Shown: piece by piece, positions 7,578-17,524 of the stretch
Layout: the number at the start of each line of letters is the position of its first letter
Numbering within the stretch: the stretch's first letter is position 1
From: Acidobacteriaceae bacterium
GTDB taxonomy: Bacteria > Acidobacteriota > Terriglobia > Terriglobales > Acidobacteriaceae
Length of the DNA stretch: 64,000 nt
Assembly (NCBI GenBank): GCA_035944135.1
Contig: DASZBM010000001.1
Coordinates: forward strand, 186,001-250,000
Direction: 5' to 3'
Program-made: the position numbers and the translations under genes
The notes under the pieces: model-generated
Seen by the model: the letters and a program-made list of their open reading frames with translations, nothing else
Told to the model about the DNA's origin: nothing
The model's database searches: none

Positions 7578-9674
7578 TTGAGCTACCGTTTCCGGCTATA
7601 TCTCTCATTCCTGCTCTTTGCTGCCGCATTTCTCTCGCCGATGCGATCCGCTTCGGCCGAGACTCAGCCTGCCGCAACAAAGCCTCCCGCCCTCTTGCTT
7701 GGCGCCGCCTGGTATCCGGAGCAGTGGCCGGAGTCTCGCTGGCCTGCTGATATCGAGCTGATGCAGAAAGCCCATCTGCATATGGTGCGCGTGGGCGAGT
7801 TTGCCTGGACCGCAATGGAGCCGAGCGAAGGAAAATACGACCTCGACTGGCTGGAGCGTGCCATCAATCTTGCCGGACAGCATGGCATCTATACCGTACT
7901 TGGCACGCCTTCCGCCGGACCGCCCGTGTGGATGGAGAAAAAATACCCGGACATTATGGTCACAGACGAGAACGGGAAGCTGTTCACGGGTGCGACGCGT
8001 AATCACGGCAACTGGAATAGTGAGCGGTATCGCGGTTTCGTCCGCGAGATCGACGAACGGCTGGCGGAGCGATTCGGCCACAATCCATACGTCATCGGCT
8101 GGCAGATCGATAACGAGTTCTCGAAGCAATCGTTCGACGCGGACACGCAGGCGCAGTTTCATCATTGGCTGGAGCGCAAGTACGGCTCAATCGCAAAGCT
8201 GAACGCCGCGTGGACTACTGCCTACGACAATCAGACTTACTCGAGCTTCGATGAAGTTCCGCTCGTCAATGGTGCGGTCGACAACAACCCTGGGCTGTGG
8301 CTCGACTCGAAGCGCTTTATTACGGACTCGCTGCATTCGTTTGAGCGCATTCAGATCGATGCGATCAGGAAGTATGCCGATCCGCAGCAGAAGATCACCA
8401 CGAATTTGATGGGCTGGTATGACCTCTTCGATCATTACGAGATCGCGCGGGATCTCGACATTGTTGCCTGGGACAACCCGCAGGTGCAGGGGGCATATTT
8501 CCCGATGCAGAATGGCGCTGTCCATGACCTGATGAGGGGCCTGAAGGGTAGCGGCGACTACTGGGTGATGGAAACCACCGCCGGTCCGCGAGGCGGAGGC
8601 AATGCGAGCGCCATGCTGCGCAAGGGCGAGATGCGCGCCGCCATCTGGGAATATGTTGGGCACGGCGCCGACCTCGTAAGTTACTGGCAGTGGCGCGACG
8701 CCCTGAACGGCGGCGAGGCGAATCACGGCGCTCTTGTTGATGTCGATGGCGCGCCGGATCCAATCTATAGCGAGTACGCGCAGGTCGGAGCGGAGTTTGA
8801 GAAGGCAGCTCCGGCGCTCGCTGGCACCCATGCGCACGCCGAGGTTGCGCTTCTGCATTCGTATCCCAGCCGCTGGGAGATGAACTGGCAGAAGATGACA
8901 CCGGAATATGATCCGATCGCAGAACTGATGAGCTACTACACGCCTCTGCGGCAGCTCGGCTACAGCGTGGACATCGTTCCGCCGGACCGCGATCTGAGCC
9001 ACTACAAGCTGGTCATCGCGCCCGGGTTGATGGTGCTCCAGCAGTCAGAAGCCGAGAACCTGACGCGGTATGTGAAGGGCGGCGGACACCTTGTACTCGC
9101 TCAGCGCTCCGGCATGAAGGATGACAATAATTCGCGCTGGCCGCAGCGTCAGCCTGGTCCTCTGGTGGATCTTCTTGGCGCTCGTGTGGAGCAGTACATG
9201 ACACTCAACGAGCCTGTTGCGGTGGACGGCACGTGGGGATCTTCCTCTGCGAAGCTATTCGCCGAGCAGCTCAAGGTTATGAGCCCGGATACGAAGGTGC
9301 TGATGCGCTGGAAGGCGCCGAACTCCTGGCTGGATGGCGAACCGGCAGCAGTGACGCGCAACGTCGGCCAGGGCTCTATTGCCTATGTCGGCGCCTGGAT
9401 GGACGACTCCGCGACGAAGCGAGCTGTCGATTGGATGCTGAACAGCAGCGGCGCACGCCTTGACCTCTTCCCTGTTCCTGCCGCGGTCGAGGTCTTTCAC
9501 CGCGCGGGTGCTGGTAAGGATGTGTTCATCCTGGGCAACTACTCAACCTCTGCCACGAGCGTGAAGCTTCCAGAGGCTATGGAAAACGTGCTCACAGGCA
9601 GCCGCTCCGGCAGCGTCGATCTACCGCCGTTTGGCATAGCTGTGCTTTTGCAGGCACCGACCGCTGCGAGATAG
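7578..9674 (+). CDS. Secreted GH42 beta-galactosidase
   Basis: The protein hydrolyses terminal beta-galactosides. A signal peptide (residues 1-27, ending SASA) is followed by the GH42 barrel: GAAWYPEQWP at 42-51, WQIDNEF with the acid/base Glu180, and WVMETTAG with the nucleophile Glu332. The trimerisation-like middle domain with VIAPGLMVL and a short C-terminal beta domain follow. The length of 698 residues is normal for GH42 plus an export signal. The start is a TTG, chosen because the signal peptide begins there. Many GH42 enzymes are cytoplasmic; this one is predicted to be exported and act on galactans or galactosylated oligosaccharides. It converges with a TonB receptor gene, with only 6 bp between the stops. 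Confidence 0.9.
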   Translation: MSYRFRLYLSFLLFAAAFLSPMRSASAETQPAATKPPALLLGAAWYPEQWPESRWPADIELMQKAHLHMVRVGEFAWTAMEPSEGKYDLDWLERAINLAGQHGIYTVLGTPSAGPPVWMEKKYPDIMVTDENGKLFTGATRNHGNWNSERYRGFVREIDERLAERFGHNPYVIGWQIDNEFSKQSFDADTQAQFHHWLERKYGSIAKLNAAWTTAYDNQTYSSFDEVPLVNGAVDNNPGLWLDSKRFITDSLHSFERIQIDAIRKYADPQQKITTNLMGWYDLFDHYEIARDLDIVAWDNPQVQGAYFPMQNGAVHDLMRGLKGSGDYWVMETTAGPRGGGNASAMLRKGEMRAAIWEYVGHGADLVSYWQWRDALNGGEANHGALVDVDGAPDPIYSEYAQVGAEFEKAAPALAGTHAHAEVALLHSYPSRWEMNWQKMTPEYDPIAELMSYYTPLRQLGYSVDIVPPDRDLSHYKLVIAPGLMVLQQSEAENLTRYVKGGGHLVLAQRSGMKDDNNSRWPQRQPGPLVDLLGARVEQYMTLNEPVAVDGTWGSSSAKLFAEQLKVMSPDTKVLMRWKAPNSWLDGEPAAVTRNVGQGSIAYVGAWMDDSATKRAVDWMLNSSGARLDLFPVPAAVEVFHRAGAGKDVFILGNYSTSATSVKLPEAMENVLTGSRSGSVDLPPFGIAVLLQAPTAAR

Positions 9675-9680
9675 TTGGCT

Positions 9681-12600
9681 CTAGAAGACGTACTTCGCGG
9701 ATAGTTGGAAGAAGCGCCCGTTCGGCGTGTCGAGTTGCAATTGGCGCGCGGTCGTAATCTGGCCGCCCGCCGTGTTGTTGCTCGCCGTGCTGGGTTGTCC
9801 GAGAATCGGCGTGTTCATGAGATTGAAGACGTCCGCGCGCAGTTCAAAGTACTGCGACTCGAACGTGTGGAAGTGCTTGAACAGGGACATGTCCAGCTTG
9901 CGGAAGCCCGGGCCATAGATCTGATCAGCGCGGCCGCCGAGGAAGAGCTTCGCAACAGCGTCGGTGGTCGGCGCGTTCGACGACGGACTGGCCGTGTTCG
10001 TCGCAGCCTGGTAGTTGTTCAACTGCGATGCCGGAAGCGGATTAGAGAAAGCACAAGGGTTATACCAGTGCGCGTGCGTATGCGTAGCAGTTGCGCATGT
10101 AATGGACGGGTTCGTGGGGTTGGGAGAGCCGCCTGCACCGAACGGATCACTGACCGCGAAGGCATACGTGGTGCCACCCACAACATTGGTCTGATTCGAA
10201 GTGCTCACAGAAAACGGATTGCCTGTCTGCGCCTGGAAGGTGACATTCGTCGACCATCCGCCCAATAACGCATCGGCAACGGCGTTGCTGTGGCTGAGGA
10301 ACGCTTGACCACGTCCGAACGGCAAACTATAGAAGCCGTTGAACGTGAAGCGATGGCGTGTGTCTGAGACGTCGTTCGTCATGTCCTCGCGGATCGGAAT
10401 GATGTTTGCGTCCCGGTATCCGATGCCATCGAGCGGGTTGGATGAATCCGTCAGCGCATGAGACCAGGTGTAGTTGGCGCTGAAGTCCAGGCCATGGGAC
10501 AAACGCTTTTGCAGTTTTGCTTGCAACGCGTTGTAGGAGGATTCGCCGACATAAAGCAGGTTGCTCGATCCGCCAAAGTCCGGGAATGGAAGATACTGCT
10601 GGTTGCTGCCGGATACGAGCAGCCTCATCGTTGCATTGGAATTGAGTCCGGTCGGCAGATGGCGCGCTACGGTGCCGACGTAGCTCAGTGTGAAGACAAC
10701 GTTGTTGGAAAACGCCTGCTCCACTGCCAGGTTGTAATCCATCGCGTAGGTAGTCTTGATATTCAAGCTGGTGCCGACAAGGCCGGGCGTCGAAAACGCA
10801 CTTGTAAGGCCTTGAGCAATCAGGCTGGAGAAGCCTTGCTCGAGAGTGTAGCCATTGTTCGCGCAGGGGTTGCCCACAGTGCAGTTTGTTCCGCTGGGGA
10901 CCGGGAAGCTGTCGCTGAACAGGAACGGGTAATTCGTCGCCAGGTTTTCAGCCGCACCGGCCTGCTGCTGCCCCTGGTAGAACAGCCCATAGCCGCCACG
11001 CACCACAGTTGTCGAGTCCGGCGTGAAGGCAAAGCCAACACGCGGCGCAAAGTTGGCACTGCTGACATTGGTGAGCCGCACGTTGTTCGTGTACTGCAGC
11101 GCGATATTGTCCTTTGCGAGGGTTGACACAAACAGTGGGTTCAAGGGATAAGCGTTCTGGTCTTGCGCTGGAAGCAGATAAACTCCCGAACCAGTACCGA
11201 CACCTGTGCTATTGGCATAGAAGTTTCCCTGTTTGCCAATCATCTCCTTGTACGGCTGGAAGTATTCGTAGCGCACACCTAGATTCAGCGTGAGCTTGCG
11301 GGTCGCTCGCCAGTCATCCTGCACATACCCGGCCGGAAGGACGCCCGCGTCGTTGAACGTGCCGTAGGGGCTGATGGAGCCGCCGGACATGTTGTCGGTC
11401 AGGAAGTCCGCGACACCACTTCCAGTATTGGCCGTGCCTGGCTTCGACGTGATGCTGCCGTTATAGGTGTACGCCGGGTGCGACGAGGGAGGCTCCAGAA
11501 CAAAGGAGCGGATTGCCTGATACGAGAACCCGAGACGAAGCGAGTGATTTCCCAGCGTCCAGGAAACGTTATCGAGCAACTGGTACTCGTCCGCATACTC
11601 TAGCTCGGGACGATACGCGTGCGAGCCGAAACTCGCGATGCCGCCGCCACCCGAGATCGTCGTCGTCGGAAGGCCGCCGTTCAGCGGAGCGCTCGGTCCT
11701 TCGGGAACGCCGCCCAGCCCGAGGCTAGATGCCGCATTCGGGTTGTTGAAACCCGGATTGAGGATGCCGAAGTGGCTGTAGTTGAAGGCGTAGCGAATCT
11801 CATTCACGATCGTTGGCGAGAATGTGTGAGTTTCACTCACCAGGAAATTATTGCCGTAATTGATCTGCGTTCCGCTGACGTTGCTGGACCCATTGCCACC
11901 GCCGCCGTCCAGCAATGGACCAAGCGGTGCTTCGTTGGCGCCGCGCGAGTTCAGGAAGCTGAACCGGAAGAATGCCTGGTCCTTTGACGTCGGGTTGTAA
12001 TCGGCGCGCGCGTCCCACTGCCACACATACAGGGGCTGCTTCAGCGAGTAGTTATAGTTCTGATTGTCCAGACCGAACTGAGTCGAGTTCGGCAGCGGGT
12101 AGGCGTCCAGCACCTTCTGCGCCGCCGAGCTGATCTGGTTCATGCAAAGCACATTGTTGCCGGTGGGGTTCGCCGCAGTCGCGCGTGCGGCGCAGGTCAG
12201 CGGCGTGATATTGTTCTGCGGCTCATAGAGCTGAATACCTTTGGCCGCGTTCAGGTTTGCAGGAACCAATAATTCGCTGAAGTCGCCGGTGCGCTCAAGC
12301 TGCGTCGGCACCGTGAGCGGTGACTGCGGAACCTGAATGATGATGCGGTTGTCCTGCGCGTCGCCAAAGAAGAACAGCTTGTCTTTGATGATAGGAAAAC
12401 CTACCGTCCCGCCAAAGAGATTCTGACGATATTCCGGCGTTTTCTGCCCAAACGACGATGGCTGCCAGTCATGCGTGTCGAGGTAATCGTTCCGGAGATA
12501 TTCCCAAAGATCGCCGTGCACTTTGTTGGTGCCGCTTTTCACACTGGCCTGCACCAGCGCGCCCGCAGAGTGACCGAACTCGGCACTGTAGTTCGAGGTG

Positions 12601-13295
12601 GAGACCTGGAACTGCTGCAGCGCATCAGGCGGCGGATTGATCACGTAGCTGGCGCCACCAAGGAAGTCCGGAGTGACCGCGTTGTTGTCCACCCCATCGA
12701 GTACGAAGTTATTCTCTTCGGGGCGCATGCCATTTGCGCTGAAGTCTCCCGTGCCTTTGGCGCGCGATCCATTGGCCGGGGTCGTGCCCGCGCTTAGCTG
12801 GGCAAGGTAGATGGCGTTACGGCTGTTCAGCGGCGTGTCGTTGATCTCCCGCGTCGTGAAGGTCTGCCCCGTGGAACTATCCTGAGACTGAAGCAATGGC
12901 GGAGCGGACGTGACGGTCACCGTCTCGCTCACAGCACCGGGCTTCAAAGTAATATTCAAGTTCGCCCGTTGACCGATATTTACAGCAATATCCTTCTGCG
13001 TAATCTGCTCAAAGCCCTGCGCCTTCACCGTCACGGTGTAGGTTCCGATCTTGATCGGCGAAAACACATACACGCCGCTCTCGTTTGCTTTAGTTGTTTG
13101 CGTGAACGACGTGTCGGGATTCATCAGTGTGACTTCAGCCCCAGCTACAGCTGCACCTGAAGCGTCCTGCACCACGCCGGTGAGTGCACCTTGATCGAGA
13201 AATTGCGCTCTTGCGGTCAGGAAAGAGCCTAATGCGAGAGCGAAGACGATGATCGGAGTCACACGACGCAACAACAGGATCAAGAGGGATTTCAT
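9681..13295 (-). CDS. Oar-like TonB-dependent receptor
   Basis: The 1204-residue outer-membrane protein has a signal peptide ending LTARA. A carboxypeptidase-regulatory domain occupies residues ~35-125 (GALTGVVQDASGAAVAGAEV), followed by the linker GAVSETVTVTSAPPLLQSQD. The plug contains NNFVLDGVDNNAVTPD and QFQVSTSNYSAEFGHSAGAL. A long beta-barrel ends in the aromatic terminus LSAKYVF. An AGGA motif precedes the ATG. Such receptors take up carbohydrate or peptide ligands, but the ligand cannot be read from sequence. The convergent GH42 gene suggests, without proving, a galactoside link. Confidence 0.92.
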   Translation of the reverse strand: MKSLLILLLRRVTPIIVFALALGSFLTARAQFLDQGALTGVVQDASGAAVAGAEVTLMNPDTSFTQTTKANESGVYVFSPIKIGTYTVTVKAQGFEQITQKDIAVNIGQRANLNITLKPGAVSETVTVTSAPPLLQSQDSSTGQTFTTREINDTPLNSRNAIYLAQLSAGTTPANGSRAKGTGDFSANGMRPEENNFVLDGVDNNAVTPDFLGGASYVINPPPDALQQFQVSTSNYSAEFGHSAGALVQASVKSGTNKVHGDLWEYLRNDYLDTHDWQPSSFGQKTPEYRQNLFGGTVGFPIIKDKLFFFGDAQDNRIIIQVPQSPLTVPTQLERTGDFSELLVPANLNAAKGIQLYEPQNNITPLTCAARATAANPTGNNVLCMNQISSAAQKVLDAYPLPNSTQFGLDNQNYNYSLKQPLYVWQWDARADYNPTSKDQAFFRFSFLNSRGANEAPLGPLLDGGGGNGSSNVSGTQINYGNNFLVSETHTFSPTIVNEIRYAFNYSHFGILNPGFNNPNAASSLGLGGVPEGPSAPLNGGLPTTTISGGGGIASFGSHAYRPELEYADEYQLLDNVSWTLGNHSLRLGFSYQAIRSFVLEPPSSHPAYTYNGSITSKPGTANTGSGVADFLTDNMSGGSISPYGTFNDAGVLPAGYVQDDWRATRKLTLNLGVRYEYFQPYKEMIGKQGNFYANSTGVGTGSGVYLLPAQDQNAYPLNPLFVSTLAKDNIALQYTNNVRLTNVSSANFAPRVGFAFTPDSTTVVRGGYGLFYQGQQQAGAAENLATNYPFLFSDSFPVPSGTNCTVGNPCANNGYTLEQGFSSLIAQGLTSAFSTPGLVGTSLNIKTTYAMDYNLAVEQAFSNNVVFTLSYVGTVARHLPTGLNSNATMRLLVSGSNQQYLPFPDFGGSSNLLYVGESSYNALQAKLQKRLSHGLDFSANYTWSHALTDSSNPLDGIGYRDANIIPIREDMTNDVSDTRHRFTFNGFYSLPFGRGQAFLSHSNAVADALLGGWSTNVTFQAQTGNPFSVSTSNQTNVVGGTTYAFAVSDPFGAGGSPNPTNPSITCATATHTHAHWYNPCAFSNPLPASQLNNYQAATNTASPSSNAPTTDAVAKLFLGGRADQIYGPGFRKLDMSLFKHFHTFESQYFELRADVFNLMNTPILGQPSTASNNTAGGQITTARQLQLDTPNGRFFQLSAKYVF

Positions 13296-13431
13296 GCATG
13301 TCCTCGTGGGGGTTTAAGGGTCGAGACGTCCTGCTTCTCGACAAAATGGAAGCGCTCGAGCGTTGAATCAGCCATCGAGCGATCGCGATGATTACCACCA
13401 GCCGTCGCGTATGCGACCGAATTCGGAAACC

Positions 13432-13461
13432 ACCGTATCTATATCAATCGATTGTTGTCAA
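13432..13461 (-). promoter_or_regulatory. Candidate promoter for the receptor gene starting at 13295
   Basis: On the minus strand a perfect TTGACA (13456-13461) is followed 18 bp later by TACGGT, a weak -10 match. This lies about 140 bp before the start codon. The -35 is the same as in the promoter candidates of two other receptor genes in the window. Confidence 0.4.
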
Positions 13462-13520
13462 CCAGAATCTATTACTCGTCCGAATTCCGCCCTCAGCGCG
13501 AAAATTTTCATCTCCTCCTA

Positions 13521-13556
13521 AGAGAAATGCCCGCCGAAATGGCGGGCATCTTCTCT
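13521..13556 (-). terminator. Hairpin terminator after the receptor gene ending at 13572
   Basis: ATGCCCGCC pairs with GGCGGGCAT across a 5-base loop. AGAGAA and TTCTCT extend the stem past one bulge. Read on the minus strand it comes just after the stop and is followed by a pyrimidine-rich stretch. Confidence 0.65.
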
Positions 13557-13571
13557 TCTTAATGCAGTCGG

Positions 13572-16500
13572 CTAGAAGCTGATTTTGGCCGAGAGTTCAA
13601 CCTGTCGGCCAGGATTCGATCCATCGACTAGACCGAACAGACCGACCGAATTCGAGTAGCTGACATTAGGGCCGGTGGTGCGAACGCCATTGCACGCGCC
13701 GCAGGAGCTGTACTGTCCCCACCAACTTGCCGGCACGCTGAAGATCGGCGTGTTGGTGAAATTGATAAATTGCCCCGTGAGCTGCAGGTTGACCCTTTCG
13801 GTGATCGGAAAATGCTTGGTCAAGCTGAGGTCAGAGGTCTTCAGCCCCGGACCTCGCAGAGCACCGGTCTGGCAGTTGCCGAACTGATAATCCTGCACTT
13901 CAGTCACGGCCGCTGGATTGAGGTTTACCTTGCCGATGCTGCTGCCGATCTGCACAGTTTGCATCGGCACGCTTGTTGAGACACCCGAGACGCAATCGGG
14001 ACGCGGGACGTAGGAAGGGGCCGTGAGTTGTGACGCTGCCAGGCCGTCCGTCTTTTGATCTCCCATGTAGGAGCCGGCGAAGGGCGTGATGCCGAATCCC
14101 GTATGGAAAGTGACGTCTCCCGCCACCTGCCAGCCGCCGATGACCTGATTCACCAGTCCGTTAACGTTGTTGCCAAGTGCTTTCCCATGACCGAACGGCA
14201 GGTTGTACACGGCATAGCCGGCGAAGTAGGAAGCTACGTCGGTTGTGCAGCGTCCCCAATCGCCCTTCGGGTCGTATTCATTCTGGAAGAAGTTCTGCGT
14301 AGCCTGCGTCTGCGATTCGCCGATGCCTTCTTCATCACCGTATGAGCCGAAATAGCCGAGATTATTGGTCATGCACTTCGACCACGTGTACGAGAACTGA
14401 TAGTCCAGGCCATGGAACTCTCGCTCAGACAGCATCGTCTGCAGTGCGTTGTAGCGAGATATACCGTCGGAATTGTTGTAGCGTGCCTGCCCCACACCAG
14501 CAGCAACCAGCTTCGTCATATAAGGGCCCGGAATAACCTGGTGTGTCTGTGTGAGCACCTTCTGGTTGTACCAATAGATGTCGGCTAGATGATCCGTCTT
14601 ATTCCCCACGTATCCGATGGTCACCGTCGTGTTGCCGCCAAACTGGTGTTCAAACGTTGCGTTCCATTGTTGATCGACAGCGGGTTGAAGATGCGGGTTC
14701 GTCGCGTGCGTCACCGCACCCGCAACGCAGTTTGCTGCCAGAGCCATTAACTGTGCAGCGGTGCACGCGGAGGAGAACGTTGAGTAACCTTGGTCCAGCG
14801 TCGTTTGCGGCAACGCTGTTGAGATAACGTTGTTGATGTTCGTGTCAACCACATTGGGTGGGTTCACCACGGCCATGTTGTTGACGCCGTTTCCTTCCAT
14901 GTACGACGAAATGTCATACGCGCCACGGAAGACCGAGCTCTTGTCCCAGCCCGGCCGCCACGAGATGCCGAAGCGCGGCTGGAAAGTGTCCGGCCCTTTG
15001 TAGGTGTCGTAGTTCGTTCCGATCTCCGGCGTGCCCGTCACGAGATCGAAGTTCACATTGTTGTTTGAGTTCTTGTCTCCGCGCGCCGTGGTCACCTCAT
15101 AGCGCAGCCCGGCGATGATCGTCACACTGGGCGTCACCTTATAGGTGTCGGTGGCAAAGCCCGCGAACAGGCTGTTGCGCAGGTGGAAGTTCAGCGGGAT
15201 ACCCTGCTGCACGCCGCTCGGAAGACCGAGCACGAAATCGGCAAACGCGTTTCCGGACGAGGTGCCTGGCTTGTTCGGATCGCCGATGTTGCCTGTGTAT
15301 TGGCCGGAGAAGGCGAACTGACCCGACGCGCCGCCGTTGCCGGGGTACACGTCGTTCATCATGTACTTGTACCACTGGAATCCAGCATGGATCTCGTGTC
15401 TGCCGCGAGTCCAGGTGATGTTGTCACTCAATAAGATTGTGTGGTCGTGGAAGATCTCGACTCCATTTGAGCTTCCGATCGCCTGAAAGCCGAAGTTCAT
15501 CAGCGGCAGAATGCTTCCAGGAACTGAGGGAATATTGAATTGCTGTGGAAGATTCCCTCCCGACGCGTTGGTATAGATCTGGTCATTCGCCGGAAACATC
15601 TGTCCGCCGAGGCGCGCTTCATTCACAAGCGTAGGTGTAATCGACCGGTCCCAGATCAGCACGCCATTCTTCAACGGATACTCACGGGTGAGGTTCGGCG
15701 TCAGCACATCCGATCCGTAGCTCGTCTGATTGATCGTGTACATCTGCGAATAGCGGCCGACAACATGATCTTTCGGCGAGAGCTGCCAATCGATCTTGAG
15801 ATCGCCCTGCCAGCTGTGGATGTAGCCACTCTGGTAATAGGTCTGTTGCTCCTCCTGCTGTTTGAAGTACGGTGATGCGATGATTGCGGTCGCAACTTTG
15901 CTCGAGACCGGCACCTGATTGTTCAGGTACGGCTGACGATTGCCCGGAGTGACGCCCGCGGCAGGTTGATAGAGTTGCAGCGCCGAATTTGTGCATAGGC
16001 CACTCACGAAGCTGTCTCCCTGGCTCGTACAAAGAGCGCTGAAGTCGCCGGTGAGAAACCCGCTTTCCGAAGACGGAATGACATTGTTGGTCTGCGCAGT
16101 CTTCGGTGTGTTGTTGATCATCCCCTGAAAATCCATAAAGAAGAAAAGTTTGTCTTTGAAGATAGGACCGCCGAGTGTCCCACCGAATTCATTCCACTGA
16201 AGTACCGGCCGTGGCAGCGTACTCACAGTGCCGACTCCTGTGAGGAACGCGTTCGCCTTGTTCTGCCATGAGTTCGCGTCCAGAATCGTGTTGCGGAAGT
16301 ATTCATACACGTTGCCGTGGAACTGGTTCGTGCCCGACTTGGTCGTCTCTACGATGACGCCGCCGATGTAATTCCCGTAGTCCGCAGGCGCATTGCTCGT
16401 GATGATGTTGAAGTTCTGAATAGCATCAGGATTCGGCACGTAGGCAACGTCATTGTTATCCGCCTGGTTCACGTCCATTCCGTCCAGCGTGAAGTTGTTG

Positions 16501-17093
16501 TCCTGCTCACGTGCACCATTCACGTAGGGACGTCCGGTCCCGAACGTAGTCTGCGCCGACTGGAATGCGAAGATGTTCGGACTGATCACGCCCGGAGCGA
16601 GCAGCGTCAACTGGTTCACGTCCCGCGACGCAAGGGGAAGGTTCGCTACGGCGTTCGCATCAAGCAATGTAGAGATTTCCGTCGAATCCGACTGCAGGAG
16701 CGGAGGCGCGGTCGTCACCTCAACGGTTGCACTCGCCGCTCCCACGGCCAGGTGAAAATCGAGAGTCGCCACCTGGTTCACCGCGAGACTGAAAGCGTGG
16801 CGAATCTGGGTGGAGAACCCGGACGCCTCAACCCTGACCTCAATGTTGCCCACAGCCACCTGGGGGATGTCGTAGACGCCGGCGCCGCTCGTCTTGGTGC
16901 TCCACGTGGTCCCGCGGTCAACATCCCGGGCTGTCACCTTTGCGTTAGGAACCGCGGCGCCCGTCGGATCGAGTACGGTGCCGGTTATGGCTCCAGCTGA
17001 CTGCTGAGCCAGGCTAGGCTGTGTCGCCCCCAACAGCAGAACGCCACACAGCGCGCAGATTCGAAGAAGGGAGTTAAGGATTTTCGGCGTCAC
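13572..17093 (-). CDS. Oar-like TonB-dependent receptor
   Basis: The 1173-residue receptor starts at a GTG with GAGGAG 6 bases upstream. It has a signal peptide (ICALCGVLLLGATQPSLAQ), a carboxypeptidase-regulatory domain (AGAITGTVLDPTGAAVPNAKV), the linker VGAASATVEVTTAPPLLQSD, and a plug with NNFTLDGMDVNQADNND and NIITSNAPADYGNYIGG. The barrel ends LSAKISF. It shares architecture but little detailed barrel sequence with its neighbours, suggesting a different ligand. It is expressed toward its paralogue at 9681-13295 with a 276-bp gap that includes its terminator. Confidence 0.92.
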   Translation of the reverse strand: MTPKILNSLLRICALCGVLLLGATQPSLAQQSAGAITGTVLDPTGAAVPNAKVTARDVDRGTTWSTKTSGAGVYDIPQVAVGNIEVRVEASGFSTQIRHAFSLAVNQVATLDFHLAVGAASATVEVTTAPPLLQSDSTEISTLLDANAVANLPLASRDVNQLTLLAPGVISPNIFAFQSAQTTFGTGRPYVNGAREQDNNFTLDGMDVNQADNNDVAYVPNPDAIQNFNIITSNAPADYGNYIGGVIVETTKSGTNQFHGNVYEYFRNTILDANSWQNKANAFLTGVGTVSTLPRPVLQWNEFGGTLGGPIFKDKLFFFMDFQGMINNTPKTAQTNNVIPSSESGFLTGDFSALCTSQGDSFVSGLCTNSALQLYQPAAGVTPGNRQPYLNNQVPVSSKVATAIIASPYFKQQEEQQTYYQSGYIHSWQGDLKIDWQLSPKDHVVGRYSQMYTINQTSYGSDVLTPNLTREYPLKNGVLIWDRSITPTLVNEARLGGQMFPANDQIYTNASGGNLPQQFNIPSVPGSILPLMNFGFQAIGSSNGVEIFHDHTILLSDNITWTRGRHEIHAGFQWYKYMMNDVYPGNGGASGQFAFSGQYTGNIGDPNKPGTSSGNAFADFVLGLPSGVQQGIPLNFHLRNSLFAGFATDTYKVTPSVTIIAGLRYEVTTARGDKNSNNNVNFDLVTGTPEIGTNYDTYKGPDTFQPRFGISWRPGWDKSSVFRGAYDISSYMEGNGVNNMAVVNPPNVVDTNINNVISTALPQTTLDQGYSTFSSACTAAQLMALAANCVAGAVTHATNPHLQPAVDQQWNATFEHQFGGNTTVTIGYVGNKTDHLADIYWYNQKVLTQTHQVIPGPYMTKLVAAGVGQARYNNSDGISRYNALQTMLSEREFHGLDYQFSYTWSKCMTNNLGYFGSYGDEEGIGESQTQATQNFFQNEYDPKGDWGRCTTDVASYFAGYAVYNLPFGHGKALGNNVNGLVNQVIGGWQVAGDVTFHTGFGITPFAGSYMGDQKTDGLAASQLTAPSYVPRPDCVSGVSTSVPMQTVQIGSSIGKVNLNPAAVTEVQDYQFGNCQTGALRGPGLKTSDLSLTKHFPITERVNLQLTGQFINFTNTPIFSVPASWWGQYSSCGACNGVRTTGPNVSYSNSVGLFGLVDGSNPGRQVELSAKISF

Positions 17094-17524
17094 GGTGATC
17101 TCCTCAGAGTCGTTAGTGCAACGCCCTCGGGCGCCTGCTCAGGATTGAGCAGCGCTCCAGTATTGAGGGAGGTTGACTTTGGACGTGGGGCCCTATGGCC
17201 GGCAGTGGTCGAGTGTCCACCGCACGGGGACAGCTAGGCGCGAATCACGCAAACATTTGCAGCTTGTCGCCTGCTGATTTCGCTCAGCAGAACCTGCAAC
17301 GAAGTGAGCTTGCTTCGGTTCTCCGAAGCTCGGTTTTGATCAAACTAGCCCGAACTGCTCAAAAATTTGCCCGATTGGAGGAAATTTAGACCTATTTTGA
17401 GTTTTTTACAAGAGGAAAAACGATTATCTAGAAAGTTTTTTCAAAGCTCTTGGATCGCGCCACGACGACCAAATCACGCACGAATATCCGCCGCCCGGAT
17501 CGTTAGCGCCGCTCGGCCAAGCTC
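17094..17524. other. Intergenic region with hairpins (431 bp)
   Basis: No credible gene is present. The segment holds a perfect hairpin (GCTTCGG, TTCT, CCGAAGC; 17312-17329) and a second inverted repeat (CTCAAAA at 17358, TTTTGAG at 17395) followed by six T on the plus strand. The 17330-17450 part is notably AT-rich against the background. It should contain the promoter of the receptor gene starting at 17093 and the 3' end of the DeoR-type gene transcript. Confidence 0.4.
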